Translations under genes and position numbers: made by a program
Shown: positions 45,715 through 54,616 of the stretch, piece after piece
Numbering within the stretch: position 1 is the first letter of the stretch
Layout of the letters: the number at the start of each line of letters is the position of its first letter
The notes under the pieces: generated by a model
The model's database searches: none
What the model was told of the DNA's origin: nothing
Seen by the model: only the letters and a program-made list of their open reading frames with translations
Origin: Microbispora sp. ZYX-F-249
GTDB lineage: Bacteria; Actinomycetota; Actinomycetes; Streptosporangiales; Streptosporangiaceae
Length of the DNA stretch: 64,000 nt
Assembly: GCF_039649665.1 (NCBI RefSeq)
Contig: NZ_JBDJAW010000015.1
Coordinates: 1 to 64,000 of the forward strand
Direction of reading: 5' to 3'

Positions 45715-46712
45715 TGCGTCACCTTTCCGCTGGTCGGTCGAATCGGTGCGGGGCTGCCGGTGAATTCGGCGGGATTCACGTTCCGCTGCTTCCGGAACTC
45801 CCTGGGGGTGATGCCGTAGCGGTCCCGGAAGAGGCGGCTGAAATGCGAGGCGCCGTAGAATCCCGATCGCTCGCCCACGGCCGCGATGGACAGGTGGTCG
45901 AGCCCGGGATCGGCCAGCTCGGCCCTGCAGCGGGCCAGCCGCTCGTCCCGGATCCAGCGCGCCGGGCTGATGTTGTGTTCCTGGAATATCTTCTGCAGAT
46001 AGCGGAGCGAGACGTTGTGCCGCTGGGCGACGACGGCCGGGGTGAGGTCCGGGTCGGCGAGCCTTTCCCGGATGAACGCCTGGATGCTCAGCATCAGCGC
46101 CTGCCTGCCCGCGTCGGCGTCGGCGGCCAGCGACCGCATGCGCTCGGCGAAGAAGGCCGCGGCCAGGCCCGCCACGCTTCCGCCCAGCAGCTCGATCGCC
46201 GTGCCCACCTTCCCGCTGTGCTTCTCGAGCCCGATGAGGAGATTGGACATGAGCGCGCCGAGCCCCTCTGAACCGGTGCAGGATCTCGCCGTGAGGAGTT
46301 CGGTGTCCTTCGGCGTGAGGCCCATCAGACGATGCGGAAACAGCAGGGTCGCCATACGGAACGGCTCCGGCATGACGATTTTGTAGGGCCGCAGACTGTC
46401 ATAGCAGACGAATTCCGGATCACGGACGACCGCGTGCCGCCCGTCCTGGAAGACCCATATCTCGCCGTCCATCGGACGGCACACCCTCAGGTATCCCTCG
46501 GCACTCTGGTCGATCAGCCTGCTGGGCCGGATGAGTTCGCGGGGCCCTCCGTCGACCAAGGAGAACCGCACTTCACCGAACTGCCTGACCGCCGTGGTCC
46601 CGTCGAGTTCCGCCCGGTGATCACGAATGATCTCCAGGTGACCCTGCGACCGTGCGATCGGTTTCGTGTGGACGACGGTTCGACGTGCATTCGGTACTTG
46701 GACAGGCAGCAT
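45711..46712 (-). CDS. AraC-family regulator of the aromatic cluster
   Basis: 333 residues with an AraC-binding-like N-terminal domain and a C-terminal pair of helix-turn-helix units (about 215-315: VVAQRHNVSLRYLQKIFQEHNISPARWIRDERLARCR, then FYGASHFSRLFRDRYGITPREFRKQR). The ATG at 46712 has GAGGTG upstream. It is the first gene of the three-gene coupled operon and divergent from an FMN-barrel gene across a 484-bp gap. Confidence 0.9.
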   Translation of the reverse strand: MLPVQVPNARRTVVHTKPIARSQGHLEIIRDHRAELDGTTAVRQFGEVRFSLVDGGPRELIRPSRLIDQSAEGYLRVCRPMDGEIWVFQDGRHAVVRDPEFVCYDSLRPYKIVMPEPFRMATLLFPHRLMGLTPKDTELLTARSCTGSEGLGALMSNLLIGLEKHSGKVGTAIELLGGSVAGLAAAFFAERMRSLAADADAGRQALMLSIQAFIRERLADPDLTPAVVAQRHNVSLRYLQKIFQEHNISPARWIRDERLARCRAELADPGLDHLSIAAVGERSGFYGASHFSRLFRDRYGITPREFRKQRNVNPAEFTGSPAPIRPTSGKVTQ

Positions 46713-47196
46713 CGATCAATCACCTCGTCGGTAAGACCTAGTGGTAGACGTGCCGTTCCGCGAAGGCACAACCGCGACCTCTTCATACGGGGCTTAGTCC
46801 TTGAACGGATTGATGGCGCCCCGGGGTCCGCTTCGCCCGCAAGACATGAGAACACGCGCTTTGCCGGATTTTCTATGGCGATCGAAGTTTTCGATGACTG
46901 CCACACGTGCCTCGGAAACATCGCCTGCGGGCCGCGGACGCCGCCCACCTGGATGCGGTCATGCCGCCGGCCGCCGAACCGTACTACCGCGCGCGGTCAC
47001 AGGCGATTTACGTGCGTATCTGCGCAAGGAAACGTGCGCGATCCGCCAAGTGGGCGGACGGCGGCGTCGCTAGCGTCCAGTCGTCGCCCGGGCCTTTCCG
47101 CCTGCGCGGCGCGTACCCCGCATCGGGCGACGGCGACAGCGCGGGCCGGCGCCGGCGGCGCCGGACGGAGCTTCCTGCGGACACGAGGAGATCGAC
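46713..47196. other. 484-bp divergent intergenic region between araC-like and FMN-barrel genes
   Basis: The half next to the AraC gene is AT-richer and should contain both promoters. The half next to the FMN-barrel gene contains only low-complexity Arg/Pro frames without a ribosome site. No recognisable gene or RNA is seen, and I could not define an operator with confidence. Confidence 0.5.
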
Positions 47197-48120
47197 GTGG
47201 TAAAGACGCGCCACCACGAGGGCGAACAGGCCGTGCAGAGGCGGGCGGGCGAGGGGCACGCGGGCTGGGGGTCTCCCATGTTCGACGACGTGATCCAGCC
47301 GGCGTTCGCCCACTTCCTGAGGCGGCAACGCATGCTCGTCCTCGGCGCCGCCGATCCCGGGGGCGCGGTGTGGGCCTCCCTCGTCACGGGAGACACGGGG
47401 TTCGCCGATCCGGTCGGCCCCACCGATTTGGTGATCGCCGCTCTGCCCGTAGCCGGCGACCCCCTGGAGCGCGCCTTCGAGACGGAGCGCGCCGTGGGGA
47501 CGCTGGCGATCGAGCCGCAGACGATGCGCCGCATCAGGGTGAACGGCGTGGCCAGGCGGCACGAGGACAGGCTCCATCTGCGGACCGAGCAGGTGCTGGG
47601 CAACTGTCCCAAATACCTCCGGCAGCGTGTGCCGCTGGGGGACGACCCGGGCTCCGTACGGCCCGCCGCGGCGAGCCGGCCGGACCTCGGGCCGCGGCAG
47701 CAGCGGTGGATCGCCGAAGCGGACACCTTCTTCGTCGCCAGCCACTCCCCGGAGCACGGGGCGGACGCCTCGCACCGAGGCGGGGAACCGGGCTTCGTGA
47801 CCGTCGAGGGACCGCGCAGGCTCTCCTGGCCCGATTACGTCGGGAACTCCTTCTACATGACGTTGGGGAACCTGCATCTGAACCCCTCGTGCGGCCTGCT
47901 CTTCCCGGACTGGGAACGGGGCCACACCCTGCAGCTGACCGGCCGCGCCCGGGTCGACTGGGACACGCGGCGGAGCGCGGCACTGCCCGGGGCGCTGCGG
48001 ATCGTCGAATTCGACGTGGAACGCGCGGTGGAGATCCGTCACGCGACCGCGCTGCGCTGGGGCCCAGGCGCCTTCGTCCCCCCGCGGCCCGGCGCCCGGC
48101 GACACTTCCCCCGGCGCTGA
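47197..48120 (+). CDS. FMN-binding split-barrel (PPOX-like) oxidoreductase
   Basis: 307 residues. The core resembles larger pyridoxamine-phosphate-oxidase-like proteins: HFLRRQRMLVLGAADPGGAVWASLVTG, then RRIRVNGVA, and NLHLNPSCGLLFPDWERGHTLQLTGRARVDW. The N-terminal 40 residues are His/Arg-rich and may be non-conserved. The GTG at 47197 follows GAGGAG. It likely binds FMN, but whether it is an oxidase, a reductase or a sensor of the intermediate cannot be said. It leads the rightward operon of the cluster. Confidence 0.8.
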   Translation: MVKTRHHEGEQAVQRRAGEGHAGWGSPMFDDVIQPAFAHFLRRQRMLVLGAADPGGAVWASLVTGDTGFADPVGPTDLVIAALPVAGDPLERAFETERAVGTLAIEPQTMRRIRVNGVARRHEDRLHLRTEQVLGNCPKYLRQRVPLGDDPGSVRPAAASRPDLGPRQQRWIAEADTFFVASHSPEHGADASHRGGEPGFVTVEGPRRLSWPDYVGNSFYMTLGNLHLNPSCGLLFPDWERGHTLQLTGRARVDWDTRRSAALPGALRIVEFDVERAVEIRHATALRWGPGAFVPPRPGARRHFPRR

Positions 48121-48378
48121 TCCCGCGCCTGCGCGCTTTCCGGAGAAACGCGAACGGCGTTGCCCGGCGCCACGGCCCGGTCATCCCGGAATCGTCGTGC
48201 ACCGGCAATCTCCGGTGCGCACTCCGGCAAATGTCCGCGCCGCCGCCGGGTAACGTCGTCGGTGTCGAGCCGATTCGATTTCGCTTTTCAGGCCGTCGAG
48301 GGCCAGTCCCGCGGGGGCCGTCATTTCCTGAGCATGCGTTGAATATTTCGTGTCCGATGCTCCCCGGGAGGACCAACG

Positions 48379-48918
48379 ATGGGTGAGGCGCCAACGGCAA
48401 ATCAGGTGGCGGTCGCCGTGCAGGACGATCTGCGCACGGTGATGCGCAATTTCGCCACGGGCGTGTGCGTGGTGACCACGTTCTCCGGCACCGCTTCACT
48501 CCGCACGCACAACGCCCTCACGATCAATTCGCTGACCTCGGTCTCGCTGGACCCTCCGCTGATATCGCTGAGTATCCGCCGCGAGTCGACGTTCCTGGCC
48601 GATCTGATGGAGTCCCGGGTGTGGGCGGTTTCCATCCTCGACGCCGAAGGCGAGGATCTGGCCCGGATATTCGCCCGCCCCGAACAGGAAAGGAAAAAGG
48701 CCCTGAGCAGTCTTCCCGCGAAGCCGGGCGAGCGGACCGGCGCCCTGCTCCTCGATTCCTCGGCATGGCTGGAATGCCGGTACTGGAATCACCTCGTGGC
48801 CGGCGACCATCTGCTGCTCGTCGGGGAGATAGTCGGGCTCGGCACGAACCACTCGCGGGCGCCGCTGGTTTTCCTGCAGGGGGCATTTCATCGGATCGAG
48901 CTGAACCGGATCGTCTAG
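48379..48918 (+). CDS. Flavin reductase (two-component monooxygenase reductase)
   Basis: 179 residues of flavin-reductase-like domain: DLRTVMRNFATGVCVVTT, HNALTINSLTSVSLDPPLISLSI (flavin-binding loop) and SAWLECRYWNHLVAGDHLLLVGEIV. It reduces free FMN or FAD with NAD(P)H and passes it to an oxygenase; the group D monooxygenase at 40575-41786 is the obvious recipient. The ATG at 48379 follows GGGAGGA by 6 bases, after a 258-bp gap without evident genes. Confidence 0.92.
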   Translation: MGEAPTANQVAVAVQDDLRTVMRNFATGVCVVTTFSGTASLRTHNALTINSLTSVSLDPPLISLSIRRESTFLADLMESRVWAVSILDAEGEDLARIFARPEQERKKALSSLPAKPGERTGALLLDSSAWLECRYWNHLVAGDHLLLVGEIVGLGTNHSRAPLVFLQGAFHRIELNRIV

Positions 48919-48958
48919 CGCCATTCCTTCTCCAATAATCGACAGGCGGGGCTGACAC

Positions 48959-50494
48959 ATGTCTGGAATCTCAATCGGTGTGATCGGAGGCGGCGCGTCC
49001 GCGGTCTGCCTCATCGACGCGTTGGCCCGGGAGCGGGGAAGGCCGGGCAGCATCACCGTGTTCGAACCGTCCCCCAACCTGTGGCGGGGCCGGGCCTACC
49101 AGGTCGACACCGAGGTCATCAAGGTCAACGCGACCCCGGACGACATGTCGGCACGGGTGGGCGACCTGCACCACTTCGAGCGCTGGCTGGAGCTGCGGGA
49201 GCGCGTCGCCGACGACGCCGGGCACGTCGACGCCTACTCGGGAGCCCGTTTCGTGCCGCGCACCGTCTACGGCGAATACCTCGAGCAGACGGCGTACGCC
49301 GCACTGGGCGAGCTGCGCAGACAGGGCTGGCGGGTCGACCTCGTCGGAGCCGCGGTCACCGGGGCCCGGCGGACCGCCGACCACGTGCTGCTGAGCACGG
49401 GCGGCACGAGCGCGGGCGCGTTCGACTACGCGGTTCTGTGCGTGGGCGGCGACGGCCCCAGGGACATCTACGGGCTGACCGGCGCTCCCGGCTTCGTGGC
49501 CGACCCGTACCCCGTCTCCGGCAGTCTCCGCCACGTCGGGGAACGGCAGGACGTCGCCGTCATCGGCAGCGGCCTGACCGCGGTCGACGTCATCCTCCAT
49601 CTGGACGCGCAGGGGCATCAGGGACGGATCACCCTGCTGTCCCGGAGGGGGGTGCTCCCCGCCGTCCGGCAGCGGCCGATCGAGCTCGAACTGCGCCATC
49701 TCACCAAGCACCACATGCGCGCACTGGCCCGGCAGCGGCGGGAGATGTCCGTGGAGGACTTCACGGCGGTCGTCCGGGCCGAACTCGTGGACGCCGGCGC
49801 GGACCTCGACGCGATACGCGCCGAGATCGCCGACGTGGACAGGGAGCCGCCGGTGCGACGCCTGCGCCGTCATCTCGCCGCGGTGGACTCGCCGGACCCG
49901 GGCATGCGGATCCTGCAGCGCGCGGTCCCGGACATCGGCCCCGACGTCTGGCCGTTGCTGACGGAGCGGGACAGGGCGGCGATGCTGCGGTCCCACTACC
50001 GCACCGTCATGAGCCTGTGCTGTCCCATGCCGCCGGGCAGCGCGGCGCGGCTGCTCGAGCTCGTCGACGCCGGCCGGCTGGACGTGCGGTCCGGGCTCCA
50101 GAAGGTCGCCGTACGCTCCGGTGGCGGCTTCGAGCTCGCCACCTCCGACGGGGAGGTCATCGGCGCGGACATGGTGATCAACGCGGTGAACGCGTCCGAG
50201 GACCGCATCCCGGCCGCCGCCCGGTCCCTGGTGACCGCGCTCACCGCCGGCCGCGCCGCGAGCCCCCATCCGCACGGCGGACTCCGGCTGGCCCGGGAGA
50301 CGAGCCGTCTCATCGCGGGCGGCGCACCGGACCCGCGCCTGTACGGACTCGGCACCATCGGGGCCGGAGCGCTCTTCTTCACCTTCGGCATCCCGTCCCT
50401 GGTGGACCGCAGCGAGGACATCGTCGCGGCCATCCTGCAGCACGCGGAGGCCGGAAACGCCGCCCGGTCCGAGGACGTCCTGCTCCCCGCGTAG
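48959..50494 (+). CDS. FAD/NAD(P)-binding oxidoreductase (PF13454-like)
   Basis: 511 residues. An N-terminal FAD fold (ISIGVIGGGASAVCLIDALA), KVNATPDDMSAR, and an internal NAD(P) fold (DVAVIGSGLTAVDVILHL) define the family of flavoprotein hydroxylase-like proteins with HpaII-type domain names such as FAD-NAD(P)-binding. A C-terminal GLGTIGAGALFFTFGIPS block closes the FAD site. The precise reaction is unknown; N-hydroxylation or desaturation of an amino-acid-derived intermediate is conceivable. It lies 40 bp after the flavin reductase. Confidence 0.82.
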   Translation: MSGISIGVIGGGASAVCLIDALARERGRPGSITVFEPSPNLWRGRAYQVDTEVIKVNATPDDMSARVGDLHHFERWLELRERVADDAGHVDAYSGARFVPRTVYGEYLEQTAYAALGELRRQGWRVDLVGAAVTGARRTADHVLLSTGGTSAGAFDYAVLCVGGDGPRDIYGLTGAPGFVADPYPVSGSLRHVGERQDVAVIGSGLTAVDVILHLDAQGHQGRITLLSRRGVLPAVRQRPIELELRHLTKHHMRALARQRREMSVEDFTAVVRAELVDAGADLDAIRAEIADVDREPPVRRLRRHLAAVDSPDPGMRILQRAVPDIGPDVWPLLTERDRAAMLRSHYRTVMSLCCPMPPGSAARLLELVDAGRLDVRSGLQKVAVRSGGGFELATSDGEVIGADMVINAVNASEDRIPAAARSLVTALTAGRAASPHPHGGLRLARETSRLIAGGAPDPRLYGLGTIGAGALFFTFGIPSLVDRSEDIVAAILQHAEAGNAARSEDVLLPA

Positions 50495-50566
50495 CGGGTC
50501 CCCGGGCGCCTGCGCCCGCTCACCAGCTCAGCACGGACCGCCCAGCAGTAGAGAGGGGAAACGACC

Positions 50567-51382
50567 ATGACCATCACGACGGCCGCCGAGCCGCGCCCGG
50601 CGTACCTCGCGGACACCGCGACGGGCCTGCCCATCCCGGGCGAGCCGGTCTTCGACAACCCCGACGACACCCGCCGCCACCGCAAGCAGCGCCTGGCGGC
50701 CGCCCTCCGGCTGTTCGGCAAGTACGGGTTCGGGGAAGGCATCTCGGGCCACATCTCCGTACGCGACCCGGAGCACCACGACCGTTTCTGGGTCAACCCC
50801 TTCGGAGTCTCCTTCAACCGCGTACGCGTGGCCGACCTGATCTGCGTCGACTCCACCGGACGGGTCGTCCACGGCAGGCACCGGGTCAACCCCAGCGCGT
50901 TCGTCATCCACTCGCAGATCCACGAGCTCCGGCCGGACGCCACCGCCGCCGCGCACGGGCACACGGCGCACTCGCGCGCGCTGGGCGCGCTCGGCCGCCT
51001 GCTGGAGCCGATCGACCAGGAGTCGGCCGCCTTCTACGGCAGGCAGACCCTGTACGAGGCGTACGAGGGCCCCTCGGTGTCCCTCGAACAGGGCCGGGAC
51101 ATCGCCGAGAAGCTCGGCGACAACCGCGCCATCCTGCTGCGGCACCACGGGCTGATCACGGTCGGCGGGTCGCTGGACGAGGCGGTCCACTGGTTCTTCA
51201 CCTACGACAGCTGCGCCCAGGTGCAGCTGCTCGCCCTGGCGGCCGGCACCCCGCGGACGTTCACGCGCGAACAGGCCGAGGCCGCGGGCGCCGGATTCGG
51301 CGATCCGCAGCTCGGCTGGTTCAGCTTCCAGCTGCTCTGGGACGAGATCGTCGCCGAGCAGCCCGACCTGCTCGAGGAGTAG
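50567..51382 (+). CDS. Class II aldolase/adducin-family protein
   Basis: 271 residues with the class II aldolase fold: GEGISGHISVRDPEHHDRFWVNPFG, the zinc ligands HGHTAHS and RHHGLITVGGSLDEAVHWF. Microbial relatives include fuculose-phosphate aldolase and several enzymes that act on hydroxy-keto acids in secondary metabolism. The GAGAGGGG ribosome site precedes the ATG at 50567. Immediately before the DAHP synthase fusion, it may form or cleave a C-C bond on an aromatic keto acid, or act as decarboxylase or epimerase. Confidence 0.85.
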   Translation: MTITTAAEPRPAYLADTATGLPIPGEPVFDNPDDTRRHRKQRLAAALRLFGKYGFGEGISGHISVRDPEHHDRFWVNPFGVSFNRVRVADLICVDSTGRVVHGRHRVNPSAFVIHSQIHELRPDATAAAHGHTAHSRALGALGRLLEPIDQESAAFYGRQTLYEAYEGPSVSLEQGRDIAEKLGDNRAILLRHHGLITVGGSLDEAVHWFFTYDSCAQVQLLALAAGTPRTFTREQAEAAGAGFGDPQLGWFSFQLLWDEIVAEQPDLLEE

Positions 51383-51516
51383 CACGCCCGCCGGGTCCGG
51401 TGCGCGCGGAATCCGGACCCGGCACACACACCCGTGAGGCAGAAGGTGCGACCCAACGCGTGCAACGCCATCGAAAGCACGGACGATCTCGTCCCCAGCC
51501 GGAAGACACCACAGCC

Positions 51517-53283
51517 ATGAATTCTCCGCAGAGTGCCCCGGTGGGCCGGTCCTGGCGGGACCTGCCCGCGGCGCAGCAGCCCGAGTACCCCGATCGCGAG
51601 GCTCTGCGCGGTGTGATCGCGGACCTCGAGTCGTACCCCCCGCTCGTCTTCGCCGGCGAGTGCGACCAATTGCGCGCCCGCCTGGGAGCCGTCGCCAGGG
51701 GCGAGGCGTTCCTGCTGCAGGGCGGCGACTGCGCCGAGACCTTCGGCGGGGTCTCCGCCGACCAGATCCGCAACAAGCTCAAGACGCTGCTCCAGATGAG
51801 CGCGGTCCTCACGTACGCCGCCTCCGTGCCCGTCGTCAAGGTGGGCCGGATCGCGGGGCAGTACTCCAAGCCGCGTTCCAAGCCCACCGAGACCCGCGAC
51901 GGCGTGACGCTCCCGTGTTACCGGGGCGACTCCGTCAACGGCATGGAGTTCACCCCCGAGGCCCGCACGCCCGACCCGCAGCGGCTCAAGCGGATGTACC
52001 ACGCGTCCGCCTCGACGCTGAACCTGGTGCGGGCCTTCACCACCGGCGGGTACGCGGACCTGCGCCAGGTGCACTCCTGGAACCAGGACTTCGTGAAGTC
52101 GTCGCCGGCGGGCCGGCGCTACGAGACCCTGGCCCGGGAGATCGACCGTGCGCTGAGCTTCATGCACGCCTGCGGTGCGGATCCGGAGGAGTTCGGCTCG
52201 GTCGAGTTCTACTCCTCCCACGAGGCGCTGATCCTGGACTACGAGTCGGCGCTGACCCGGACGGACTCGCGCACCGGGCGGTCGTACGACGTGTCGGCGC
52301 ACATGGTGTGGATCGGGGAGCGCACCCGGCAGCTCGACCACGCGCATGTCGCGTTCGCCGCCGGGATCGGCAACCCCATCGCGGTGAAACTGGGCCCGTC
52401 CAGCACACCGGAGGAGGCGCTGGCCCTGATCGACCGGCTCGACCCGGAGCGGGAGCCCGGACGGCTGACGTTCATCACACGGATGGGCGCGCGCGGCGTC
52501 CGGGACCGGCTGCCCGAGCTGGTGGAGAAGGTGAGCGCCGAGGGCGCCCAGGTGGTGTGGGTCTGCGACCCGATGCACGGCAACACCTTCGAGGCGGCCT
52601 CCGGGCACAAGACCCGCCGCTTCGACGACGTCCTCGACGAGGTCAGAGGCTTCTTCGAGGTGCACAGGGCGCTGGGCACCCATCCGGGCGGCATCCACGT
52701 GGAGCTCACCGGGGACGACGTCACCGAGTGCCTGGGCGGCGGCGACGAGATCCTCGTCGACCACCTGCACCGGCGCTACGAGACCGCCTGCGACCCCCGG
52801 CTCAACCGCAGCCAGTCTCTCGAACTGGCCTTCCTCGTCGCGGAGATGCTCCGTCAGGATCCGGCGGGGAGCGGTGGCTCCCCGGACGGGACAGGGCTGA
52901 CGGTCCGGGCGGTGCGGGGCGCCATCCAGGTCGAGCGGGACGACGAGCCGCACCTCCTGGAGAGCGTCCAGACCGTGCTCCGCCGGATCATGGATGCCAA
53001 CGACCTGTCGCCCGACGACCTCATCAGCATCGTGTTCACCGCCACCCCGGACCTGGTGAGCGCGTTCCCCGCCGCGGCGGCGCGCGCGATCGGCCTCACC
53101 CACGTCCCCCTGATGTGCGCCCGGGAACTGGACGTGAAGGGGGCGCTGCCCAGAACGGTGCGGGTCCTCGCGCACGTGCGGACGGCTCGGGCCGCCCGCG
53201 ACGTCCGGCACGTGTACCTGGGAGGCGCGGCGGCGCTGCGCGAGGACCTGGCGCAGCCGGGAGAAGGGGGCGTGACCCTGTGA
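51517..53283 (+). CDS. Fusion: class II DAHP synthase + AroH-type chorismate mutase
   Basis: 588 residues in one frame. Residues 1-450 are a class II DAHP synthase (SWRDLPAAQQPEYPD, FLLQGGDCAETF, VGRIAGQYSKPRS, WVCDPMHGNT, GGIHVELTG). After a short Gly/Ser-rich linker (about 449-461), residues 462-580 are a complete AroH-fold chorismate mutase: VRAVRGAIQVERDD (R467), SATPDL-like TATPDLVSAFPA, VPLMCARELDVKG (C534, E537), VRVLAHV (R549) and VRHVYLGGAAALREDL (Y567), equivalent to Arg7, Cys75, Glu78, Arg90 and Tyr108 of the Bacillus subtilis enzyme. It would catalyse the first shikimate step and the chorismate-to-prephenate step. The stop overlaps the next ATG (TGATG). The start at 51517 lacks a strong ribosome site. 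Confidence 0.93.
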   Translation: MNSPQSAPVGRSWRDLPAAQQPEYPDREALRGVIADLESYPPLVFAGECDQLRARLGAVARGEAFLLQGGDCAETFGGVSADQIRNKLKTLLQMSAVLTYAASVPVVKVGRIAGQYSKPRSKPTETRDGVTLPCYRGDSVNGMEFTPEARTPDPQRLKRMYHASASTLNLVRAFTTGGYADLRQVHSWNQDFVKSSPAGRRYETLAREIDRALSFMHACGADPEEFGSVEFYSSHEALILDYESALTRTDSRTGRSYDVSAHMVWIGERTRQLDHAHVAFAAGIGNPIAVKLGPSSTPEEALALIDRLDPEREPGRLTFITRMGARGVRDRLPELVEKVSAEGAQVVWVCDPMHGNTFEAASGHKTRRFDDVLDEVRGFFEVHRALGTHPGGIHVELTGDDVTECLGGGDEILVDHLHRRYETACDPRLNRSQSLELAFLVAEMLRQDPAGSGGSPDGTGLTVRAVRGAIQVERDDEPHLLESVQTVLRRIMDANDLSPDDLISIVFTATPDLVSAFPAAAARAIGLTHVPLMCARELDVKGALPRTVRVLAHVRTARAARDVRHVYLGGAAALREDLAQPGEGGVTL

Positions 53284-54500
53284 TGCGCACCATGGCGGTG
53301 GTCGGCACAGGTTTGATCGGTACGTCGGTGGGGCTCGCGGTGAGCCGGCACGGCGTCATGGTGCATCTGCTGGACCAGGACGAGACGGCGGCCCGCACCG
53401 CGGCGGCGCTGGGCGCCGGCGTGGCCGGCGCCCCGGCGGAGCGGGTGGACCTCGCCGTGATCGCCGTACCGCCCAGCAAGGTCGGCGCGGTGCTGGCCGA
53501 GCAGCAGCTGCGCGGCCTCGCCCACGCCTACACGGACGTGGCGAGCGTGAAGTCCGCCCCGGCCCGCGACGTGCTGCGCACCATCTCCGATCCGGTGACG
53601 TTCGTGGGCGGGCATCCGCTGGCGGGCCGGGAGCGGTCGGGCCCGCTCGCGGCCCGCGCCGACCTCTTCGAGGACCGGTCATGGGTGCTCACGCCCACGC
53701 AGGCCACTTCGCAGCCGGCCCTGAACCGGGTGCTCGAGATGGTGGCCCTGTGCGGTGCGATCCCCGTGGTGATGGAGGACCAGGCGCACGACGCCGCCGT
53801 GGCGCTGACGTCCCACGCCCCGCACGTGGTGGCGAGCCTGATGGCGGCGCGGCTCCAGTCCGGGCCCGAGGAGGCCTTCCGGCTCGCCGGTCAGGGCCTG
53901 CGCGACGTCACCCGCATCGCGGCCGGTGATCCCCGGCTGTGGACCGACATCCTCCAGGCCAACGCCGCCGCGGTCGCCAGAGTGCTGCGAGCGCTGAACG
54001 ACGATCTGTCGGCCGTGCTGGCCGCACTCGACGACCTCGCGGCGGCCGAGCCGGTGCGGGAGGGGCACAGCGTGATGAGGATCGAGGACCTGCTGCGGCG
54101 GGGGATCGCCGGACTCGACCGGATCCACGGCAGGCGCCCCGGCGCGCCGCCGGGCCAGGTGCGGTTGCGGGTCGCCGTGGGGGAGCGGCCGGGGGAGCTG
54201 GCGCTGCTGCTCGCCAGGCTCGCGGAGCTCGGAGTCGGCCTCGACGACGTCGCCGCCACGGCGTCCCCGGATCGAGGGGTCCTCTTCGCGGAGTTCGGCC
54301 TGTCCGCCGTGCGGGCGGAGTCCGCGTGGCGGGCGCTGACGGAGGAGGGCTGGGCCGCCGAACGGCTCCATGCGATCACGGTGCCGGAGGGCCCGGGCGG
54401 TGCGGCCGCCGTCGCACCCCTGCCGCCCGCCGGCTCCGGCGCGCCGTCACTGGATCACCAGGTGGAGGAGGAGCGGCAGGAGGCCTTGAGCAAGCCGTGA
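53283..54500 (+). CDS. tyrA: Prephenate dehydrogenase
   Basis: 405 residues. An N-terminal NAD(P) fold (MRTMAVVGTGLIGTSVGLAV), DVASVKSAP, FVGGHPLAGRERSG (prephenate-site His/Arg) and the helical dimerisation domain with ALTSHAPHVVASLMAARL are typical of TyrA. The C-terminal 90 residues (RLRVAVGERPGELALLLARLAELGVGLDD) look like an ACT regulatory domain. Start and upstream stop overlap as TGATG, so it is translationally coupled to the mutase fusion and would convert its prephenate to 4-hydroxyphenylpyruvate. A chromosomal tyrA elsewhere is likely, marking this copy as cluster-dedicated. Confidence 0.92.
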   Translation: MRTMAVVGTGLIGTSVGLAVSRHGVMVHLLDQDETAARTAAALGAGVAGAPAERVDLAVIAVPPSKVGAVLAEQQLRGLAHAYTDVASVKSAPARDVLRTISDPVTFVGGHPLAGRERSGPLAARADLFEDRSWVLTPTQATSQPALNRVLEMVALCGAIPVVMEDQAHDAAVALTSHAPHVVASLMAARLQSGPEEAFRLAGQGLRDVTRIAAGDPRLWTDILQANAAAVARVLRALNDDLSAVLAALDDLAAAEPVREGHSVMRIEDLLRRGIAGLDRIHGRRPGAPPGQVRLRVAVGERPGELALLLARLAELGVGLDDVAATASPDRGVLFAEFGLSAVRAESAWRALTEEGWAAERLHAITVPEGPGGAAAVAPLPPAGSGAPSLDHQVEEERQEALSKP

Positions 54501-54616
54501 GCCCTGCGGCGGCGAAGCCCGTCGGTGCCCGGGGAATCACGGCGGGCACCGAGAGGTTGTCGCCGTCGTGACGGCAGGGCTTAGGCTTGAGGCTCTCTGG
54601 GGTTGGAGGTCCTCTC

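Noticed and set aside
46801-47073. Small plus-strand open frame in the 484-bp araC-like upstream gap
   Set aside because: No ribosome site, low-complexity Arg-rich C-terminus and no recognisable domain.
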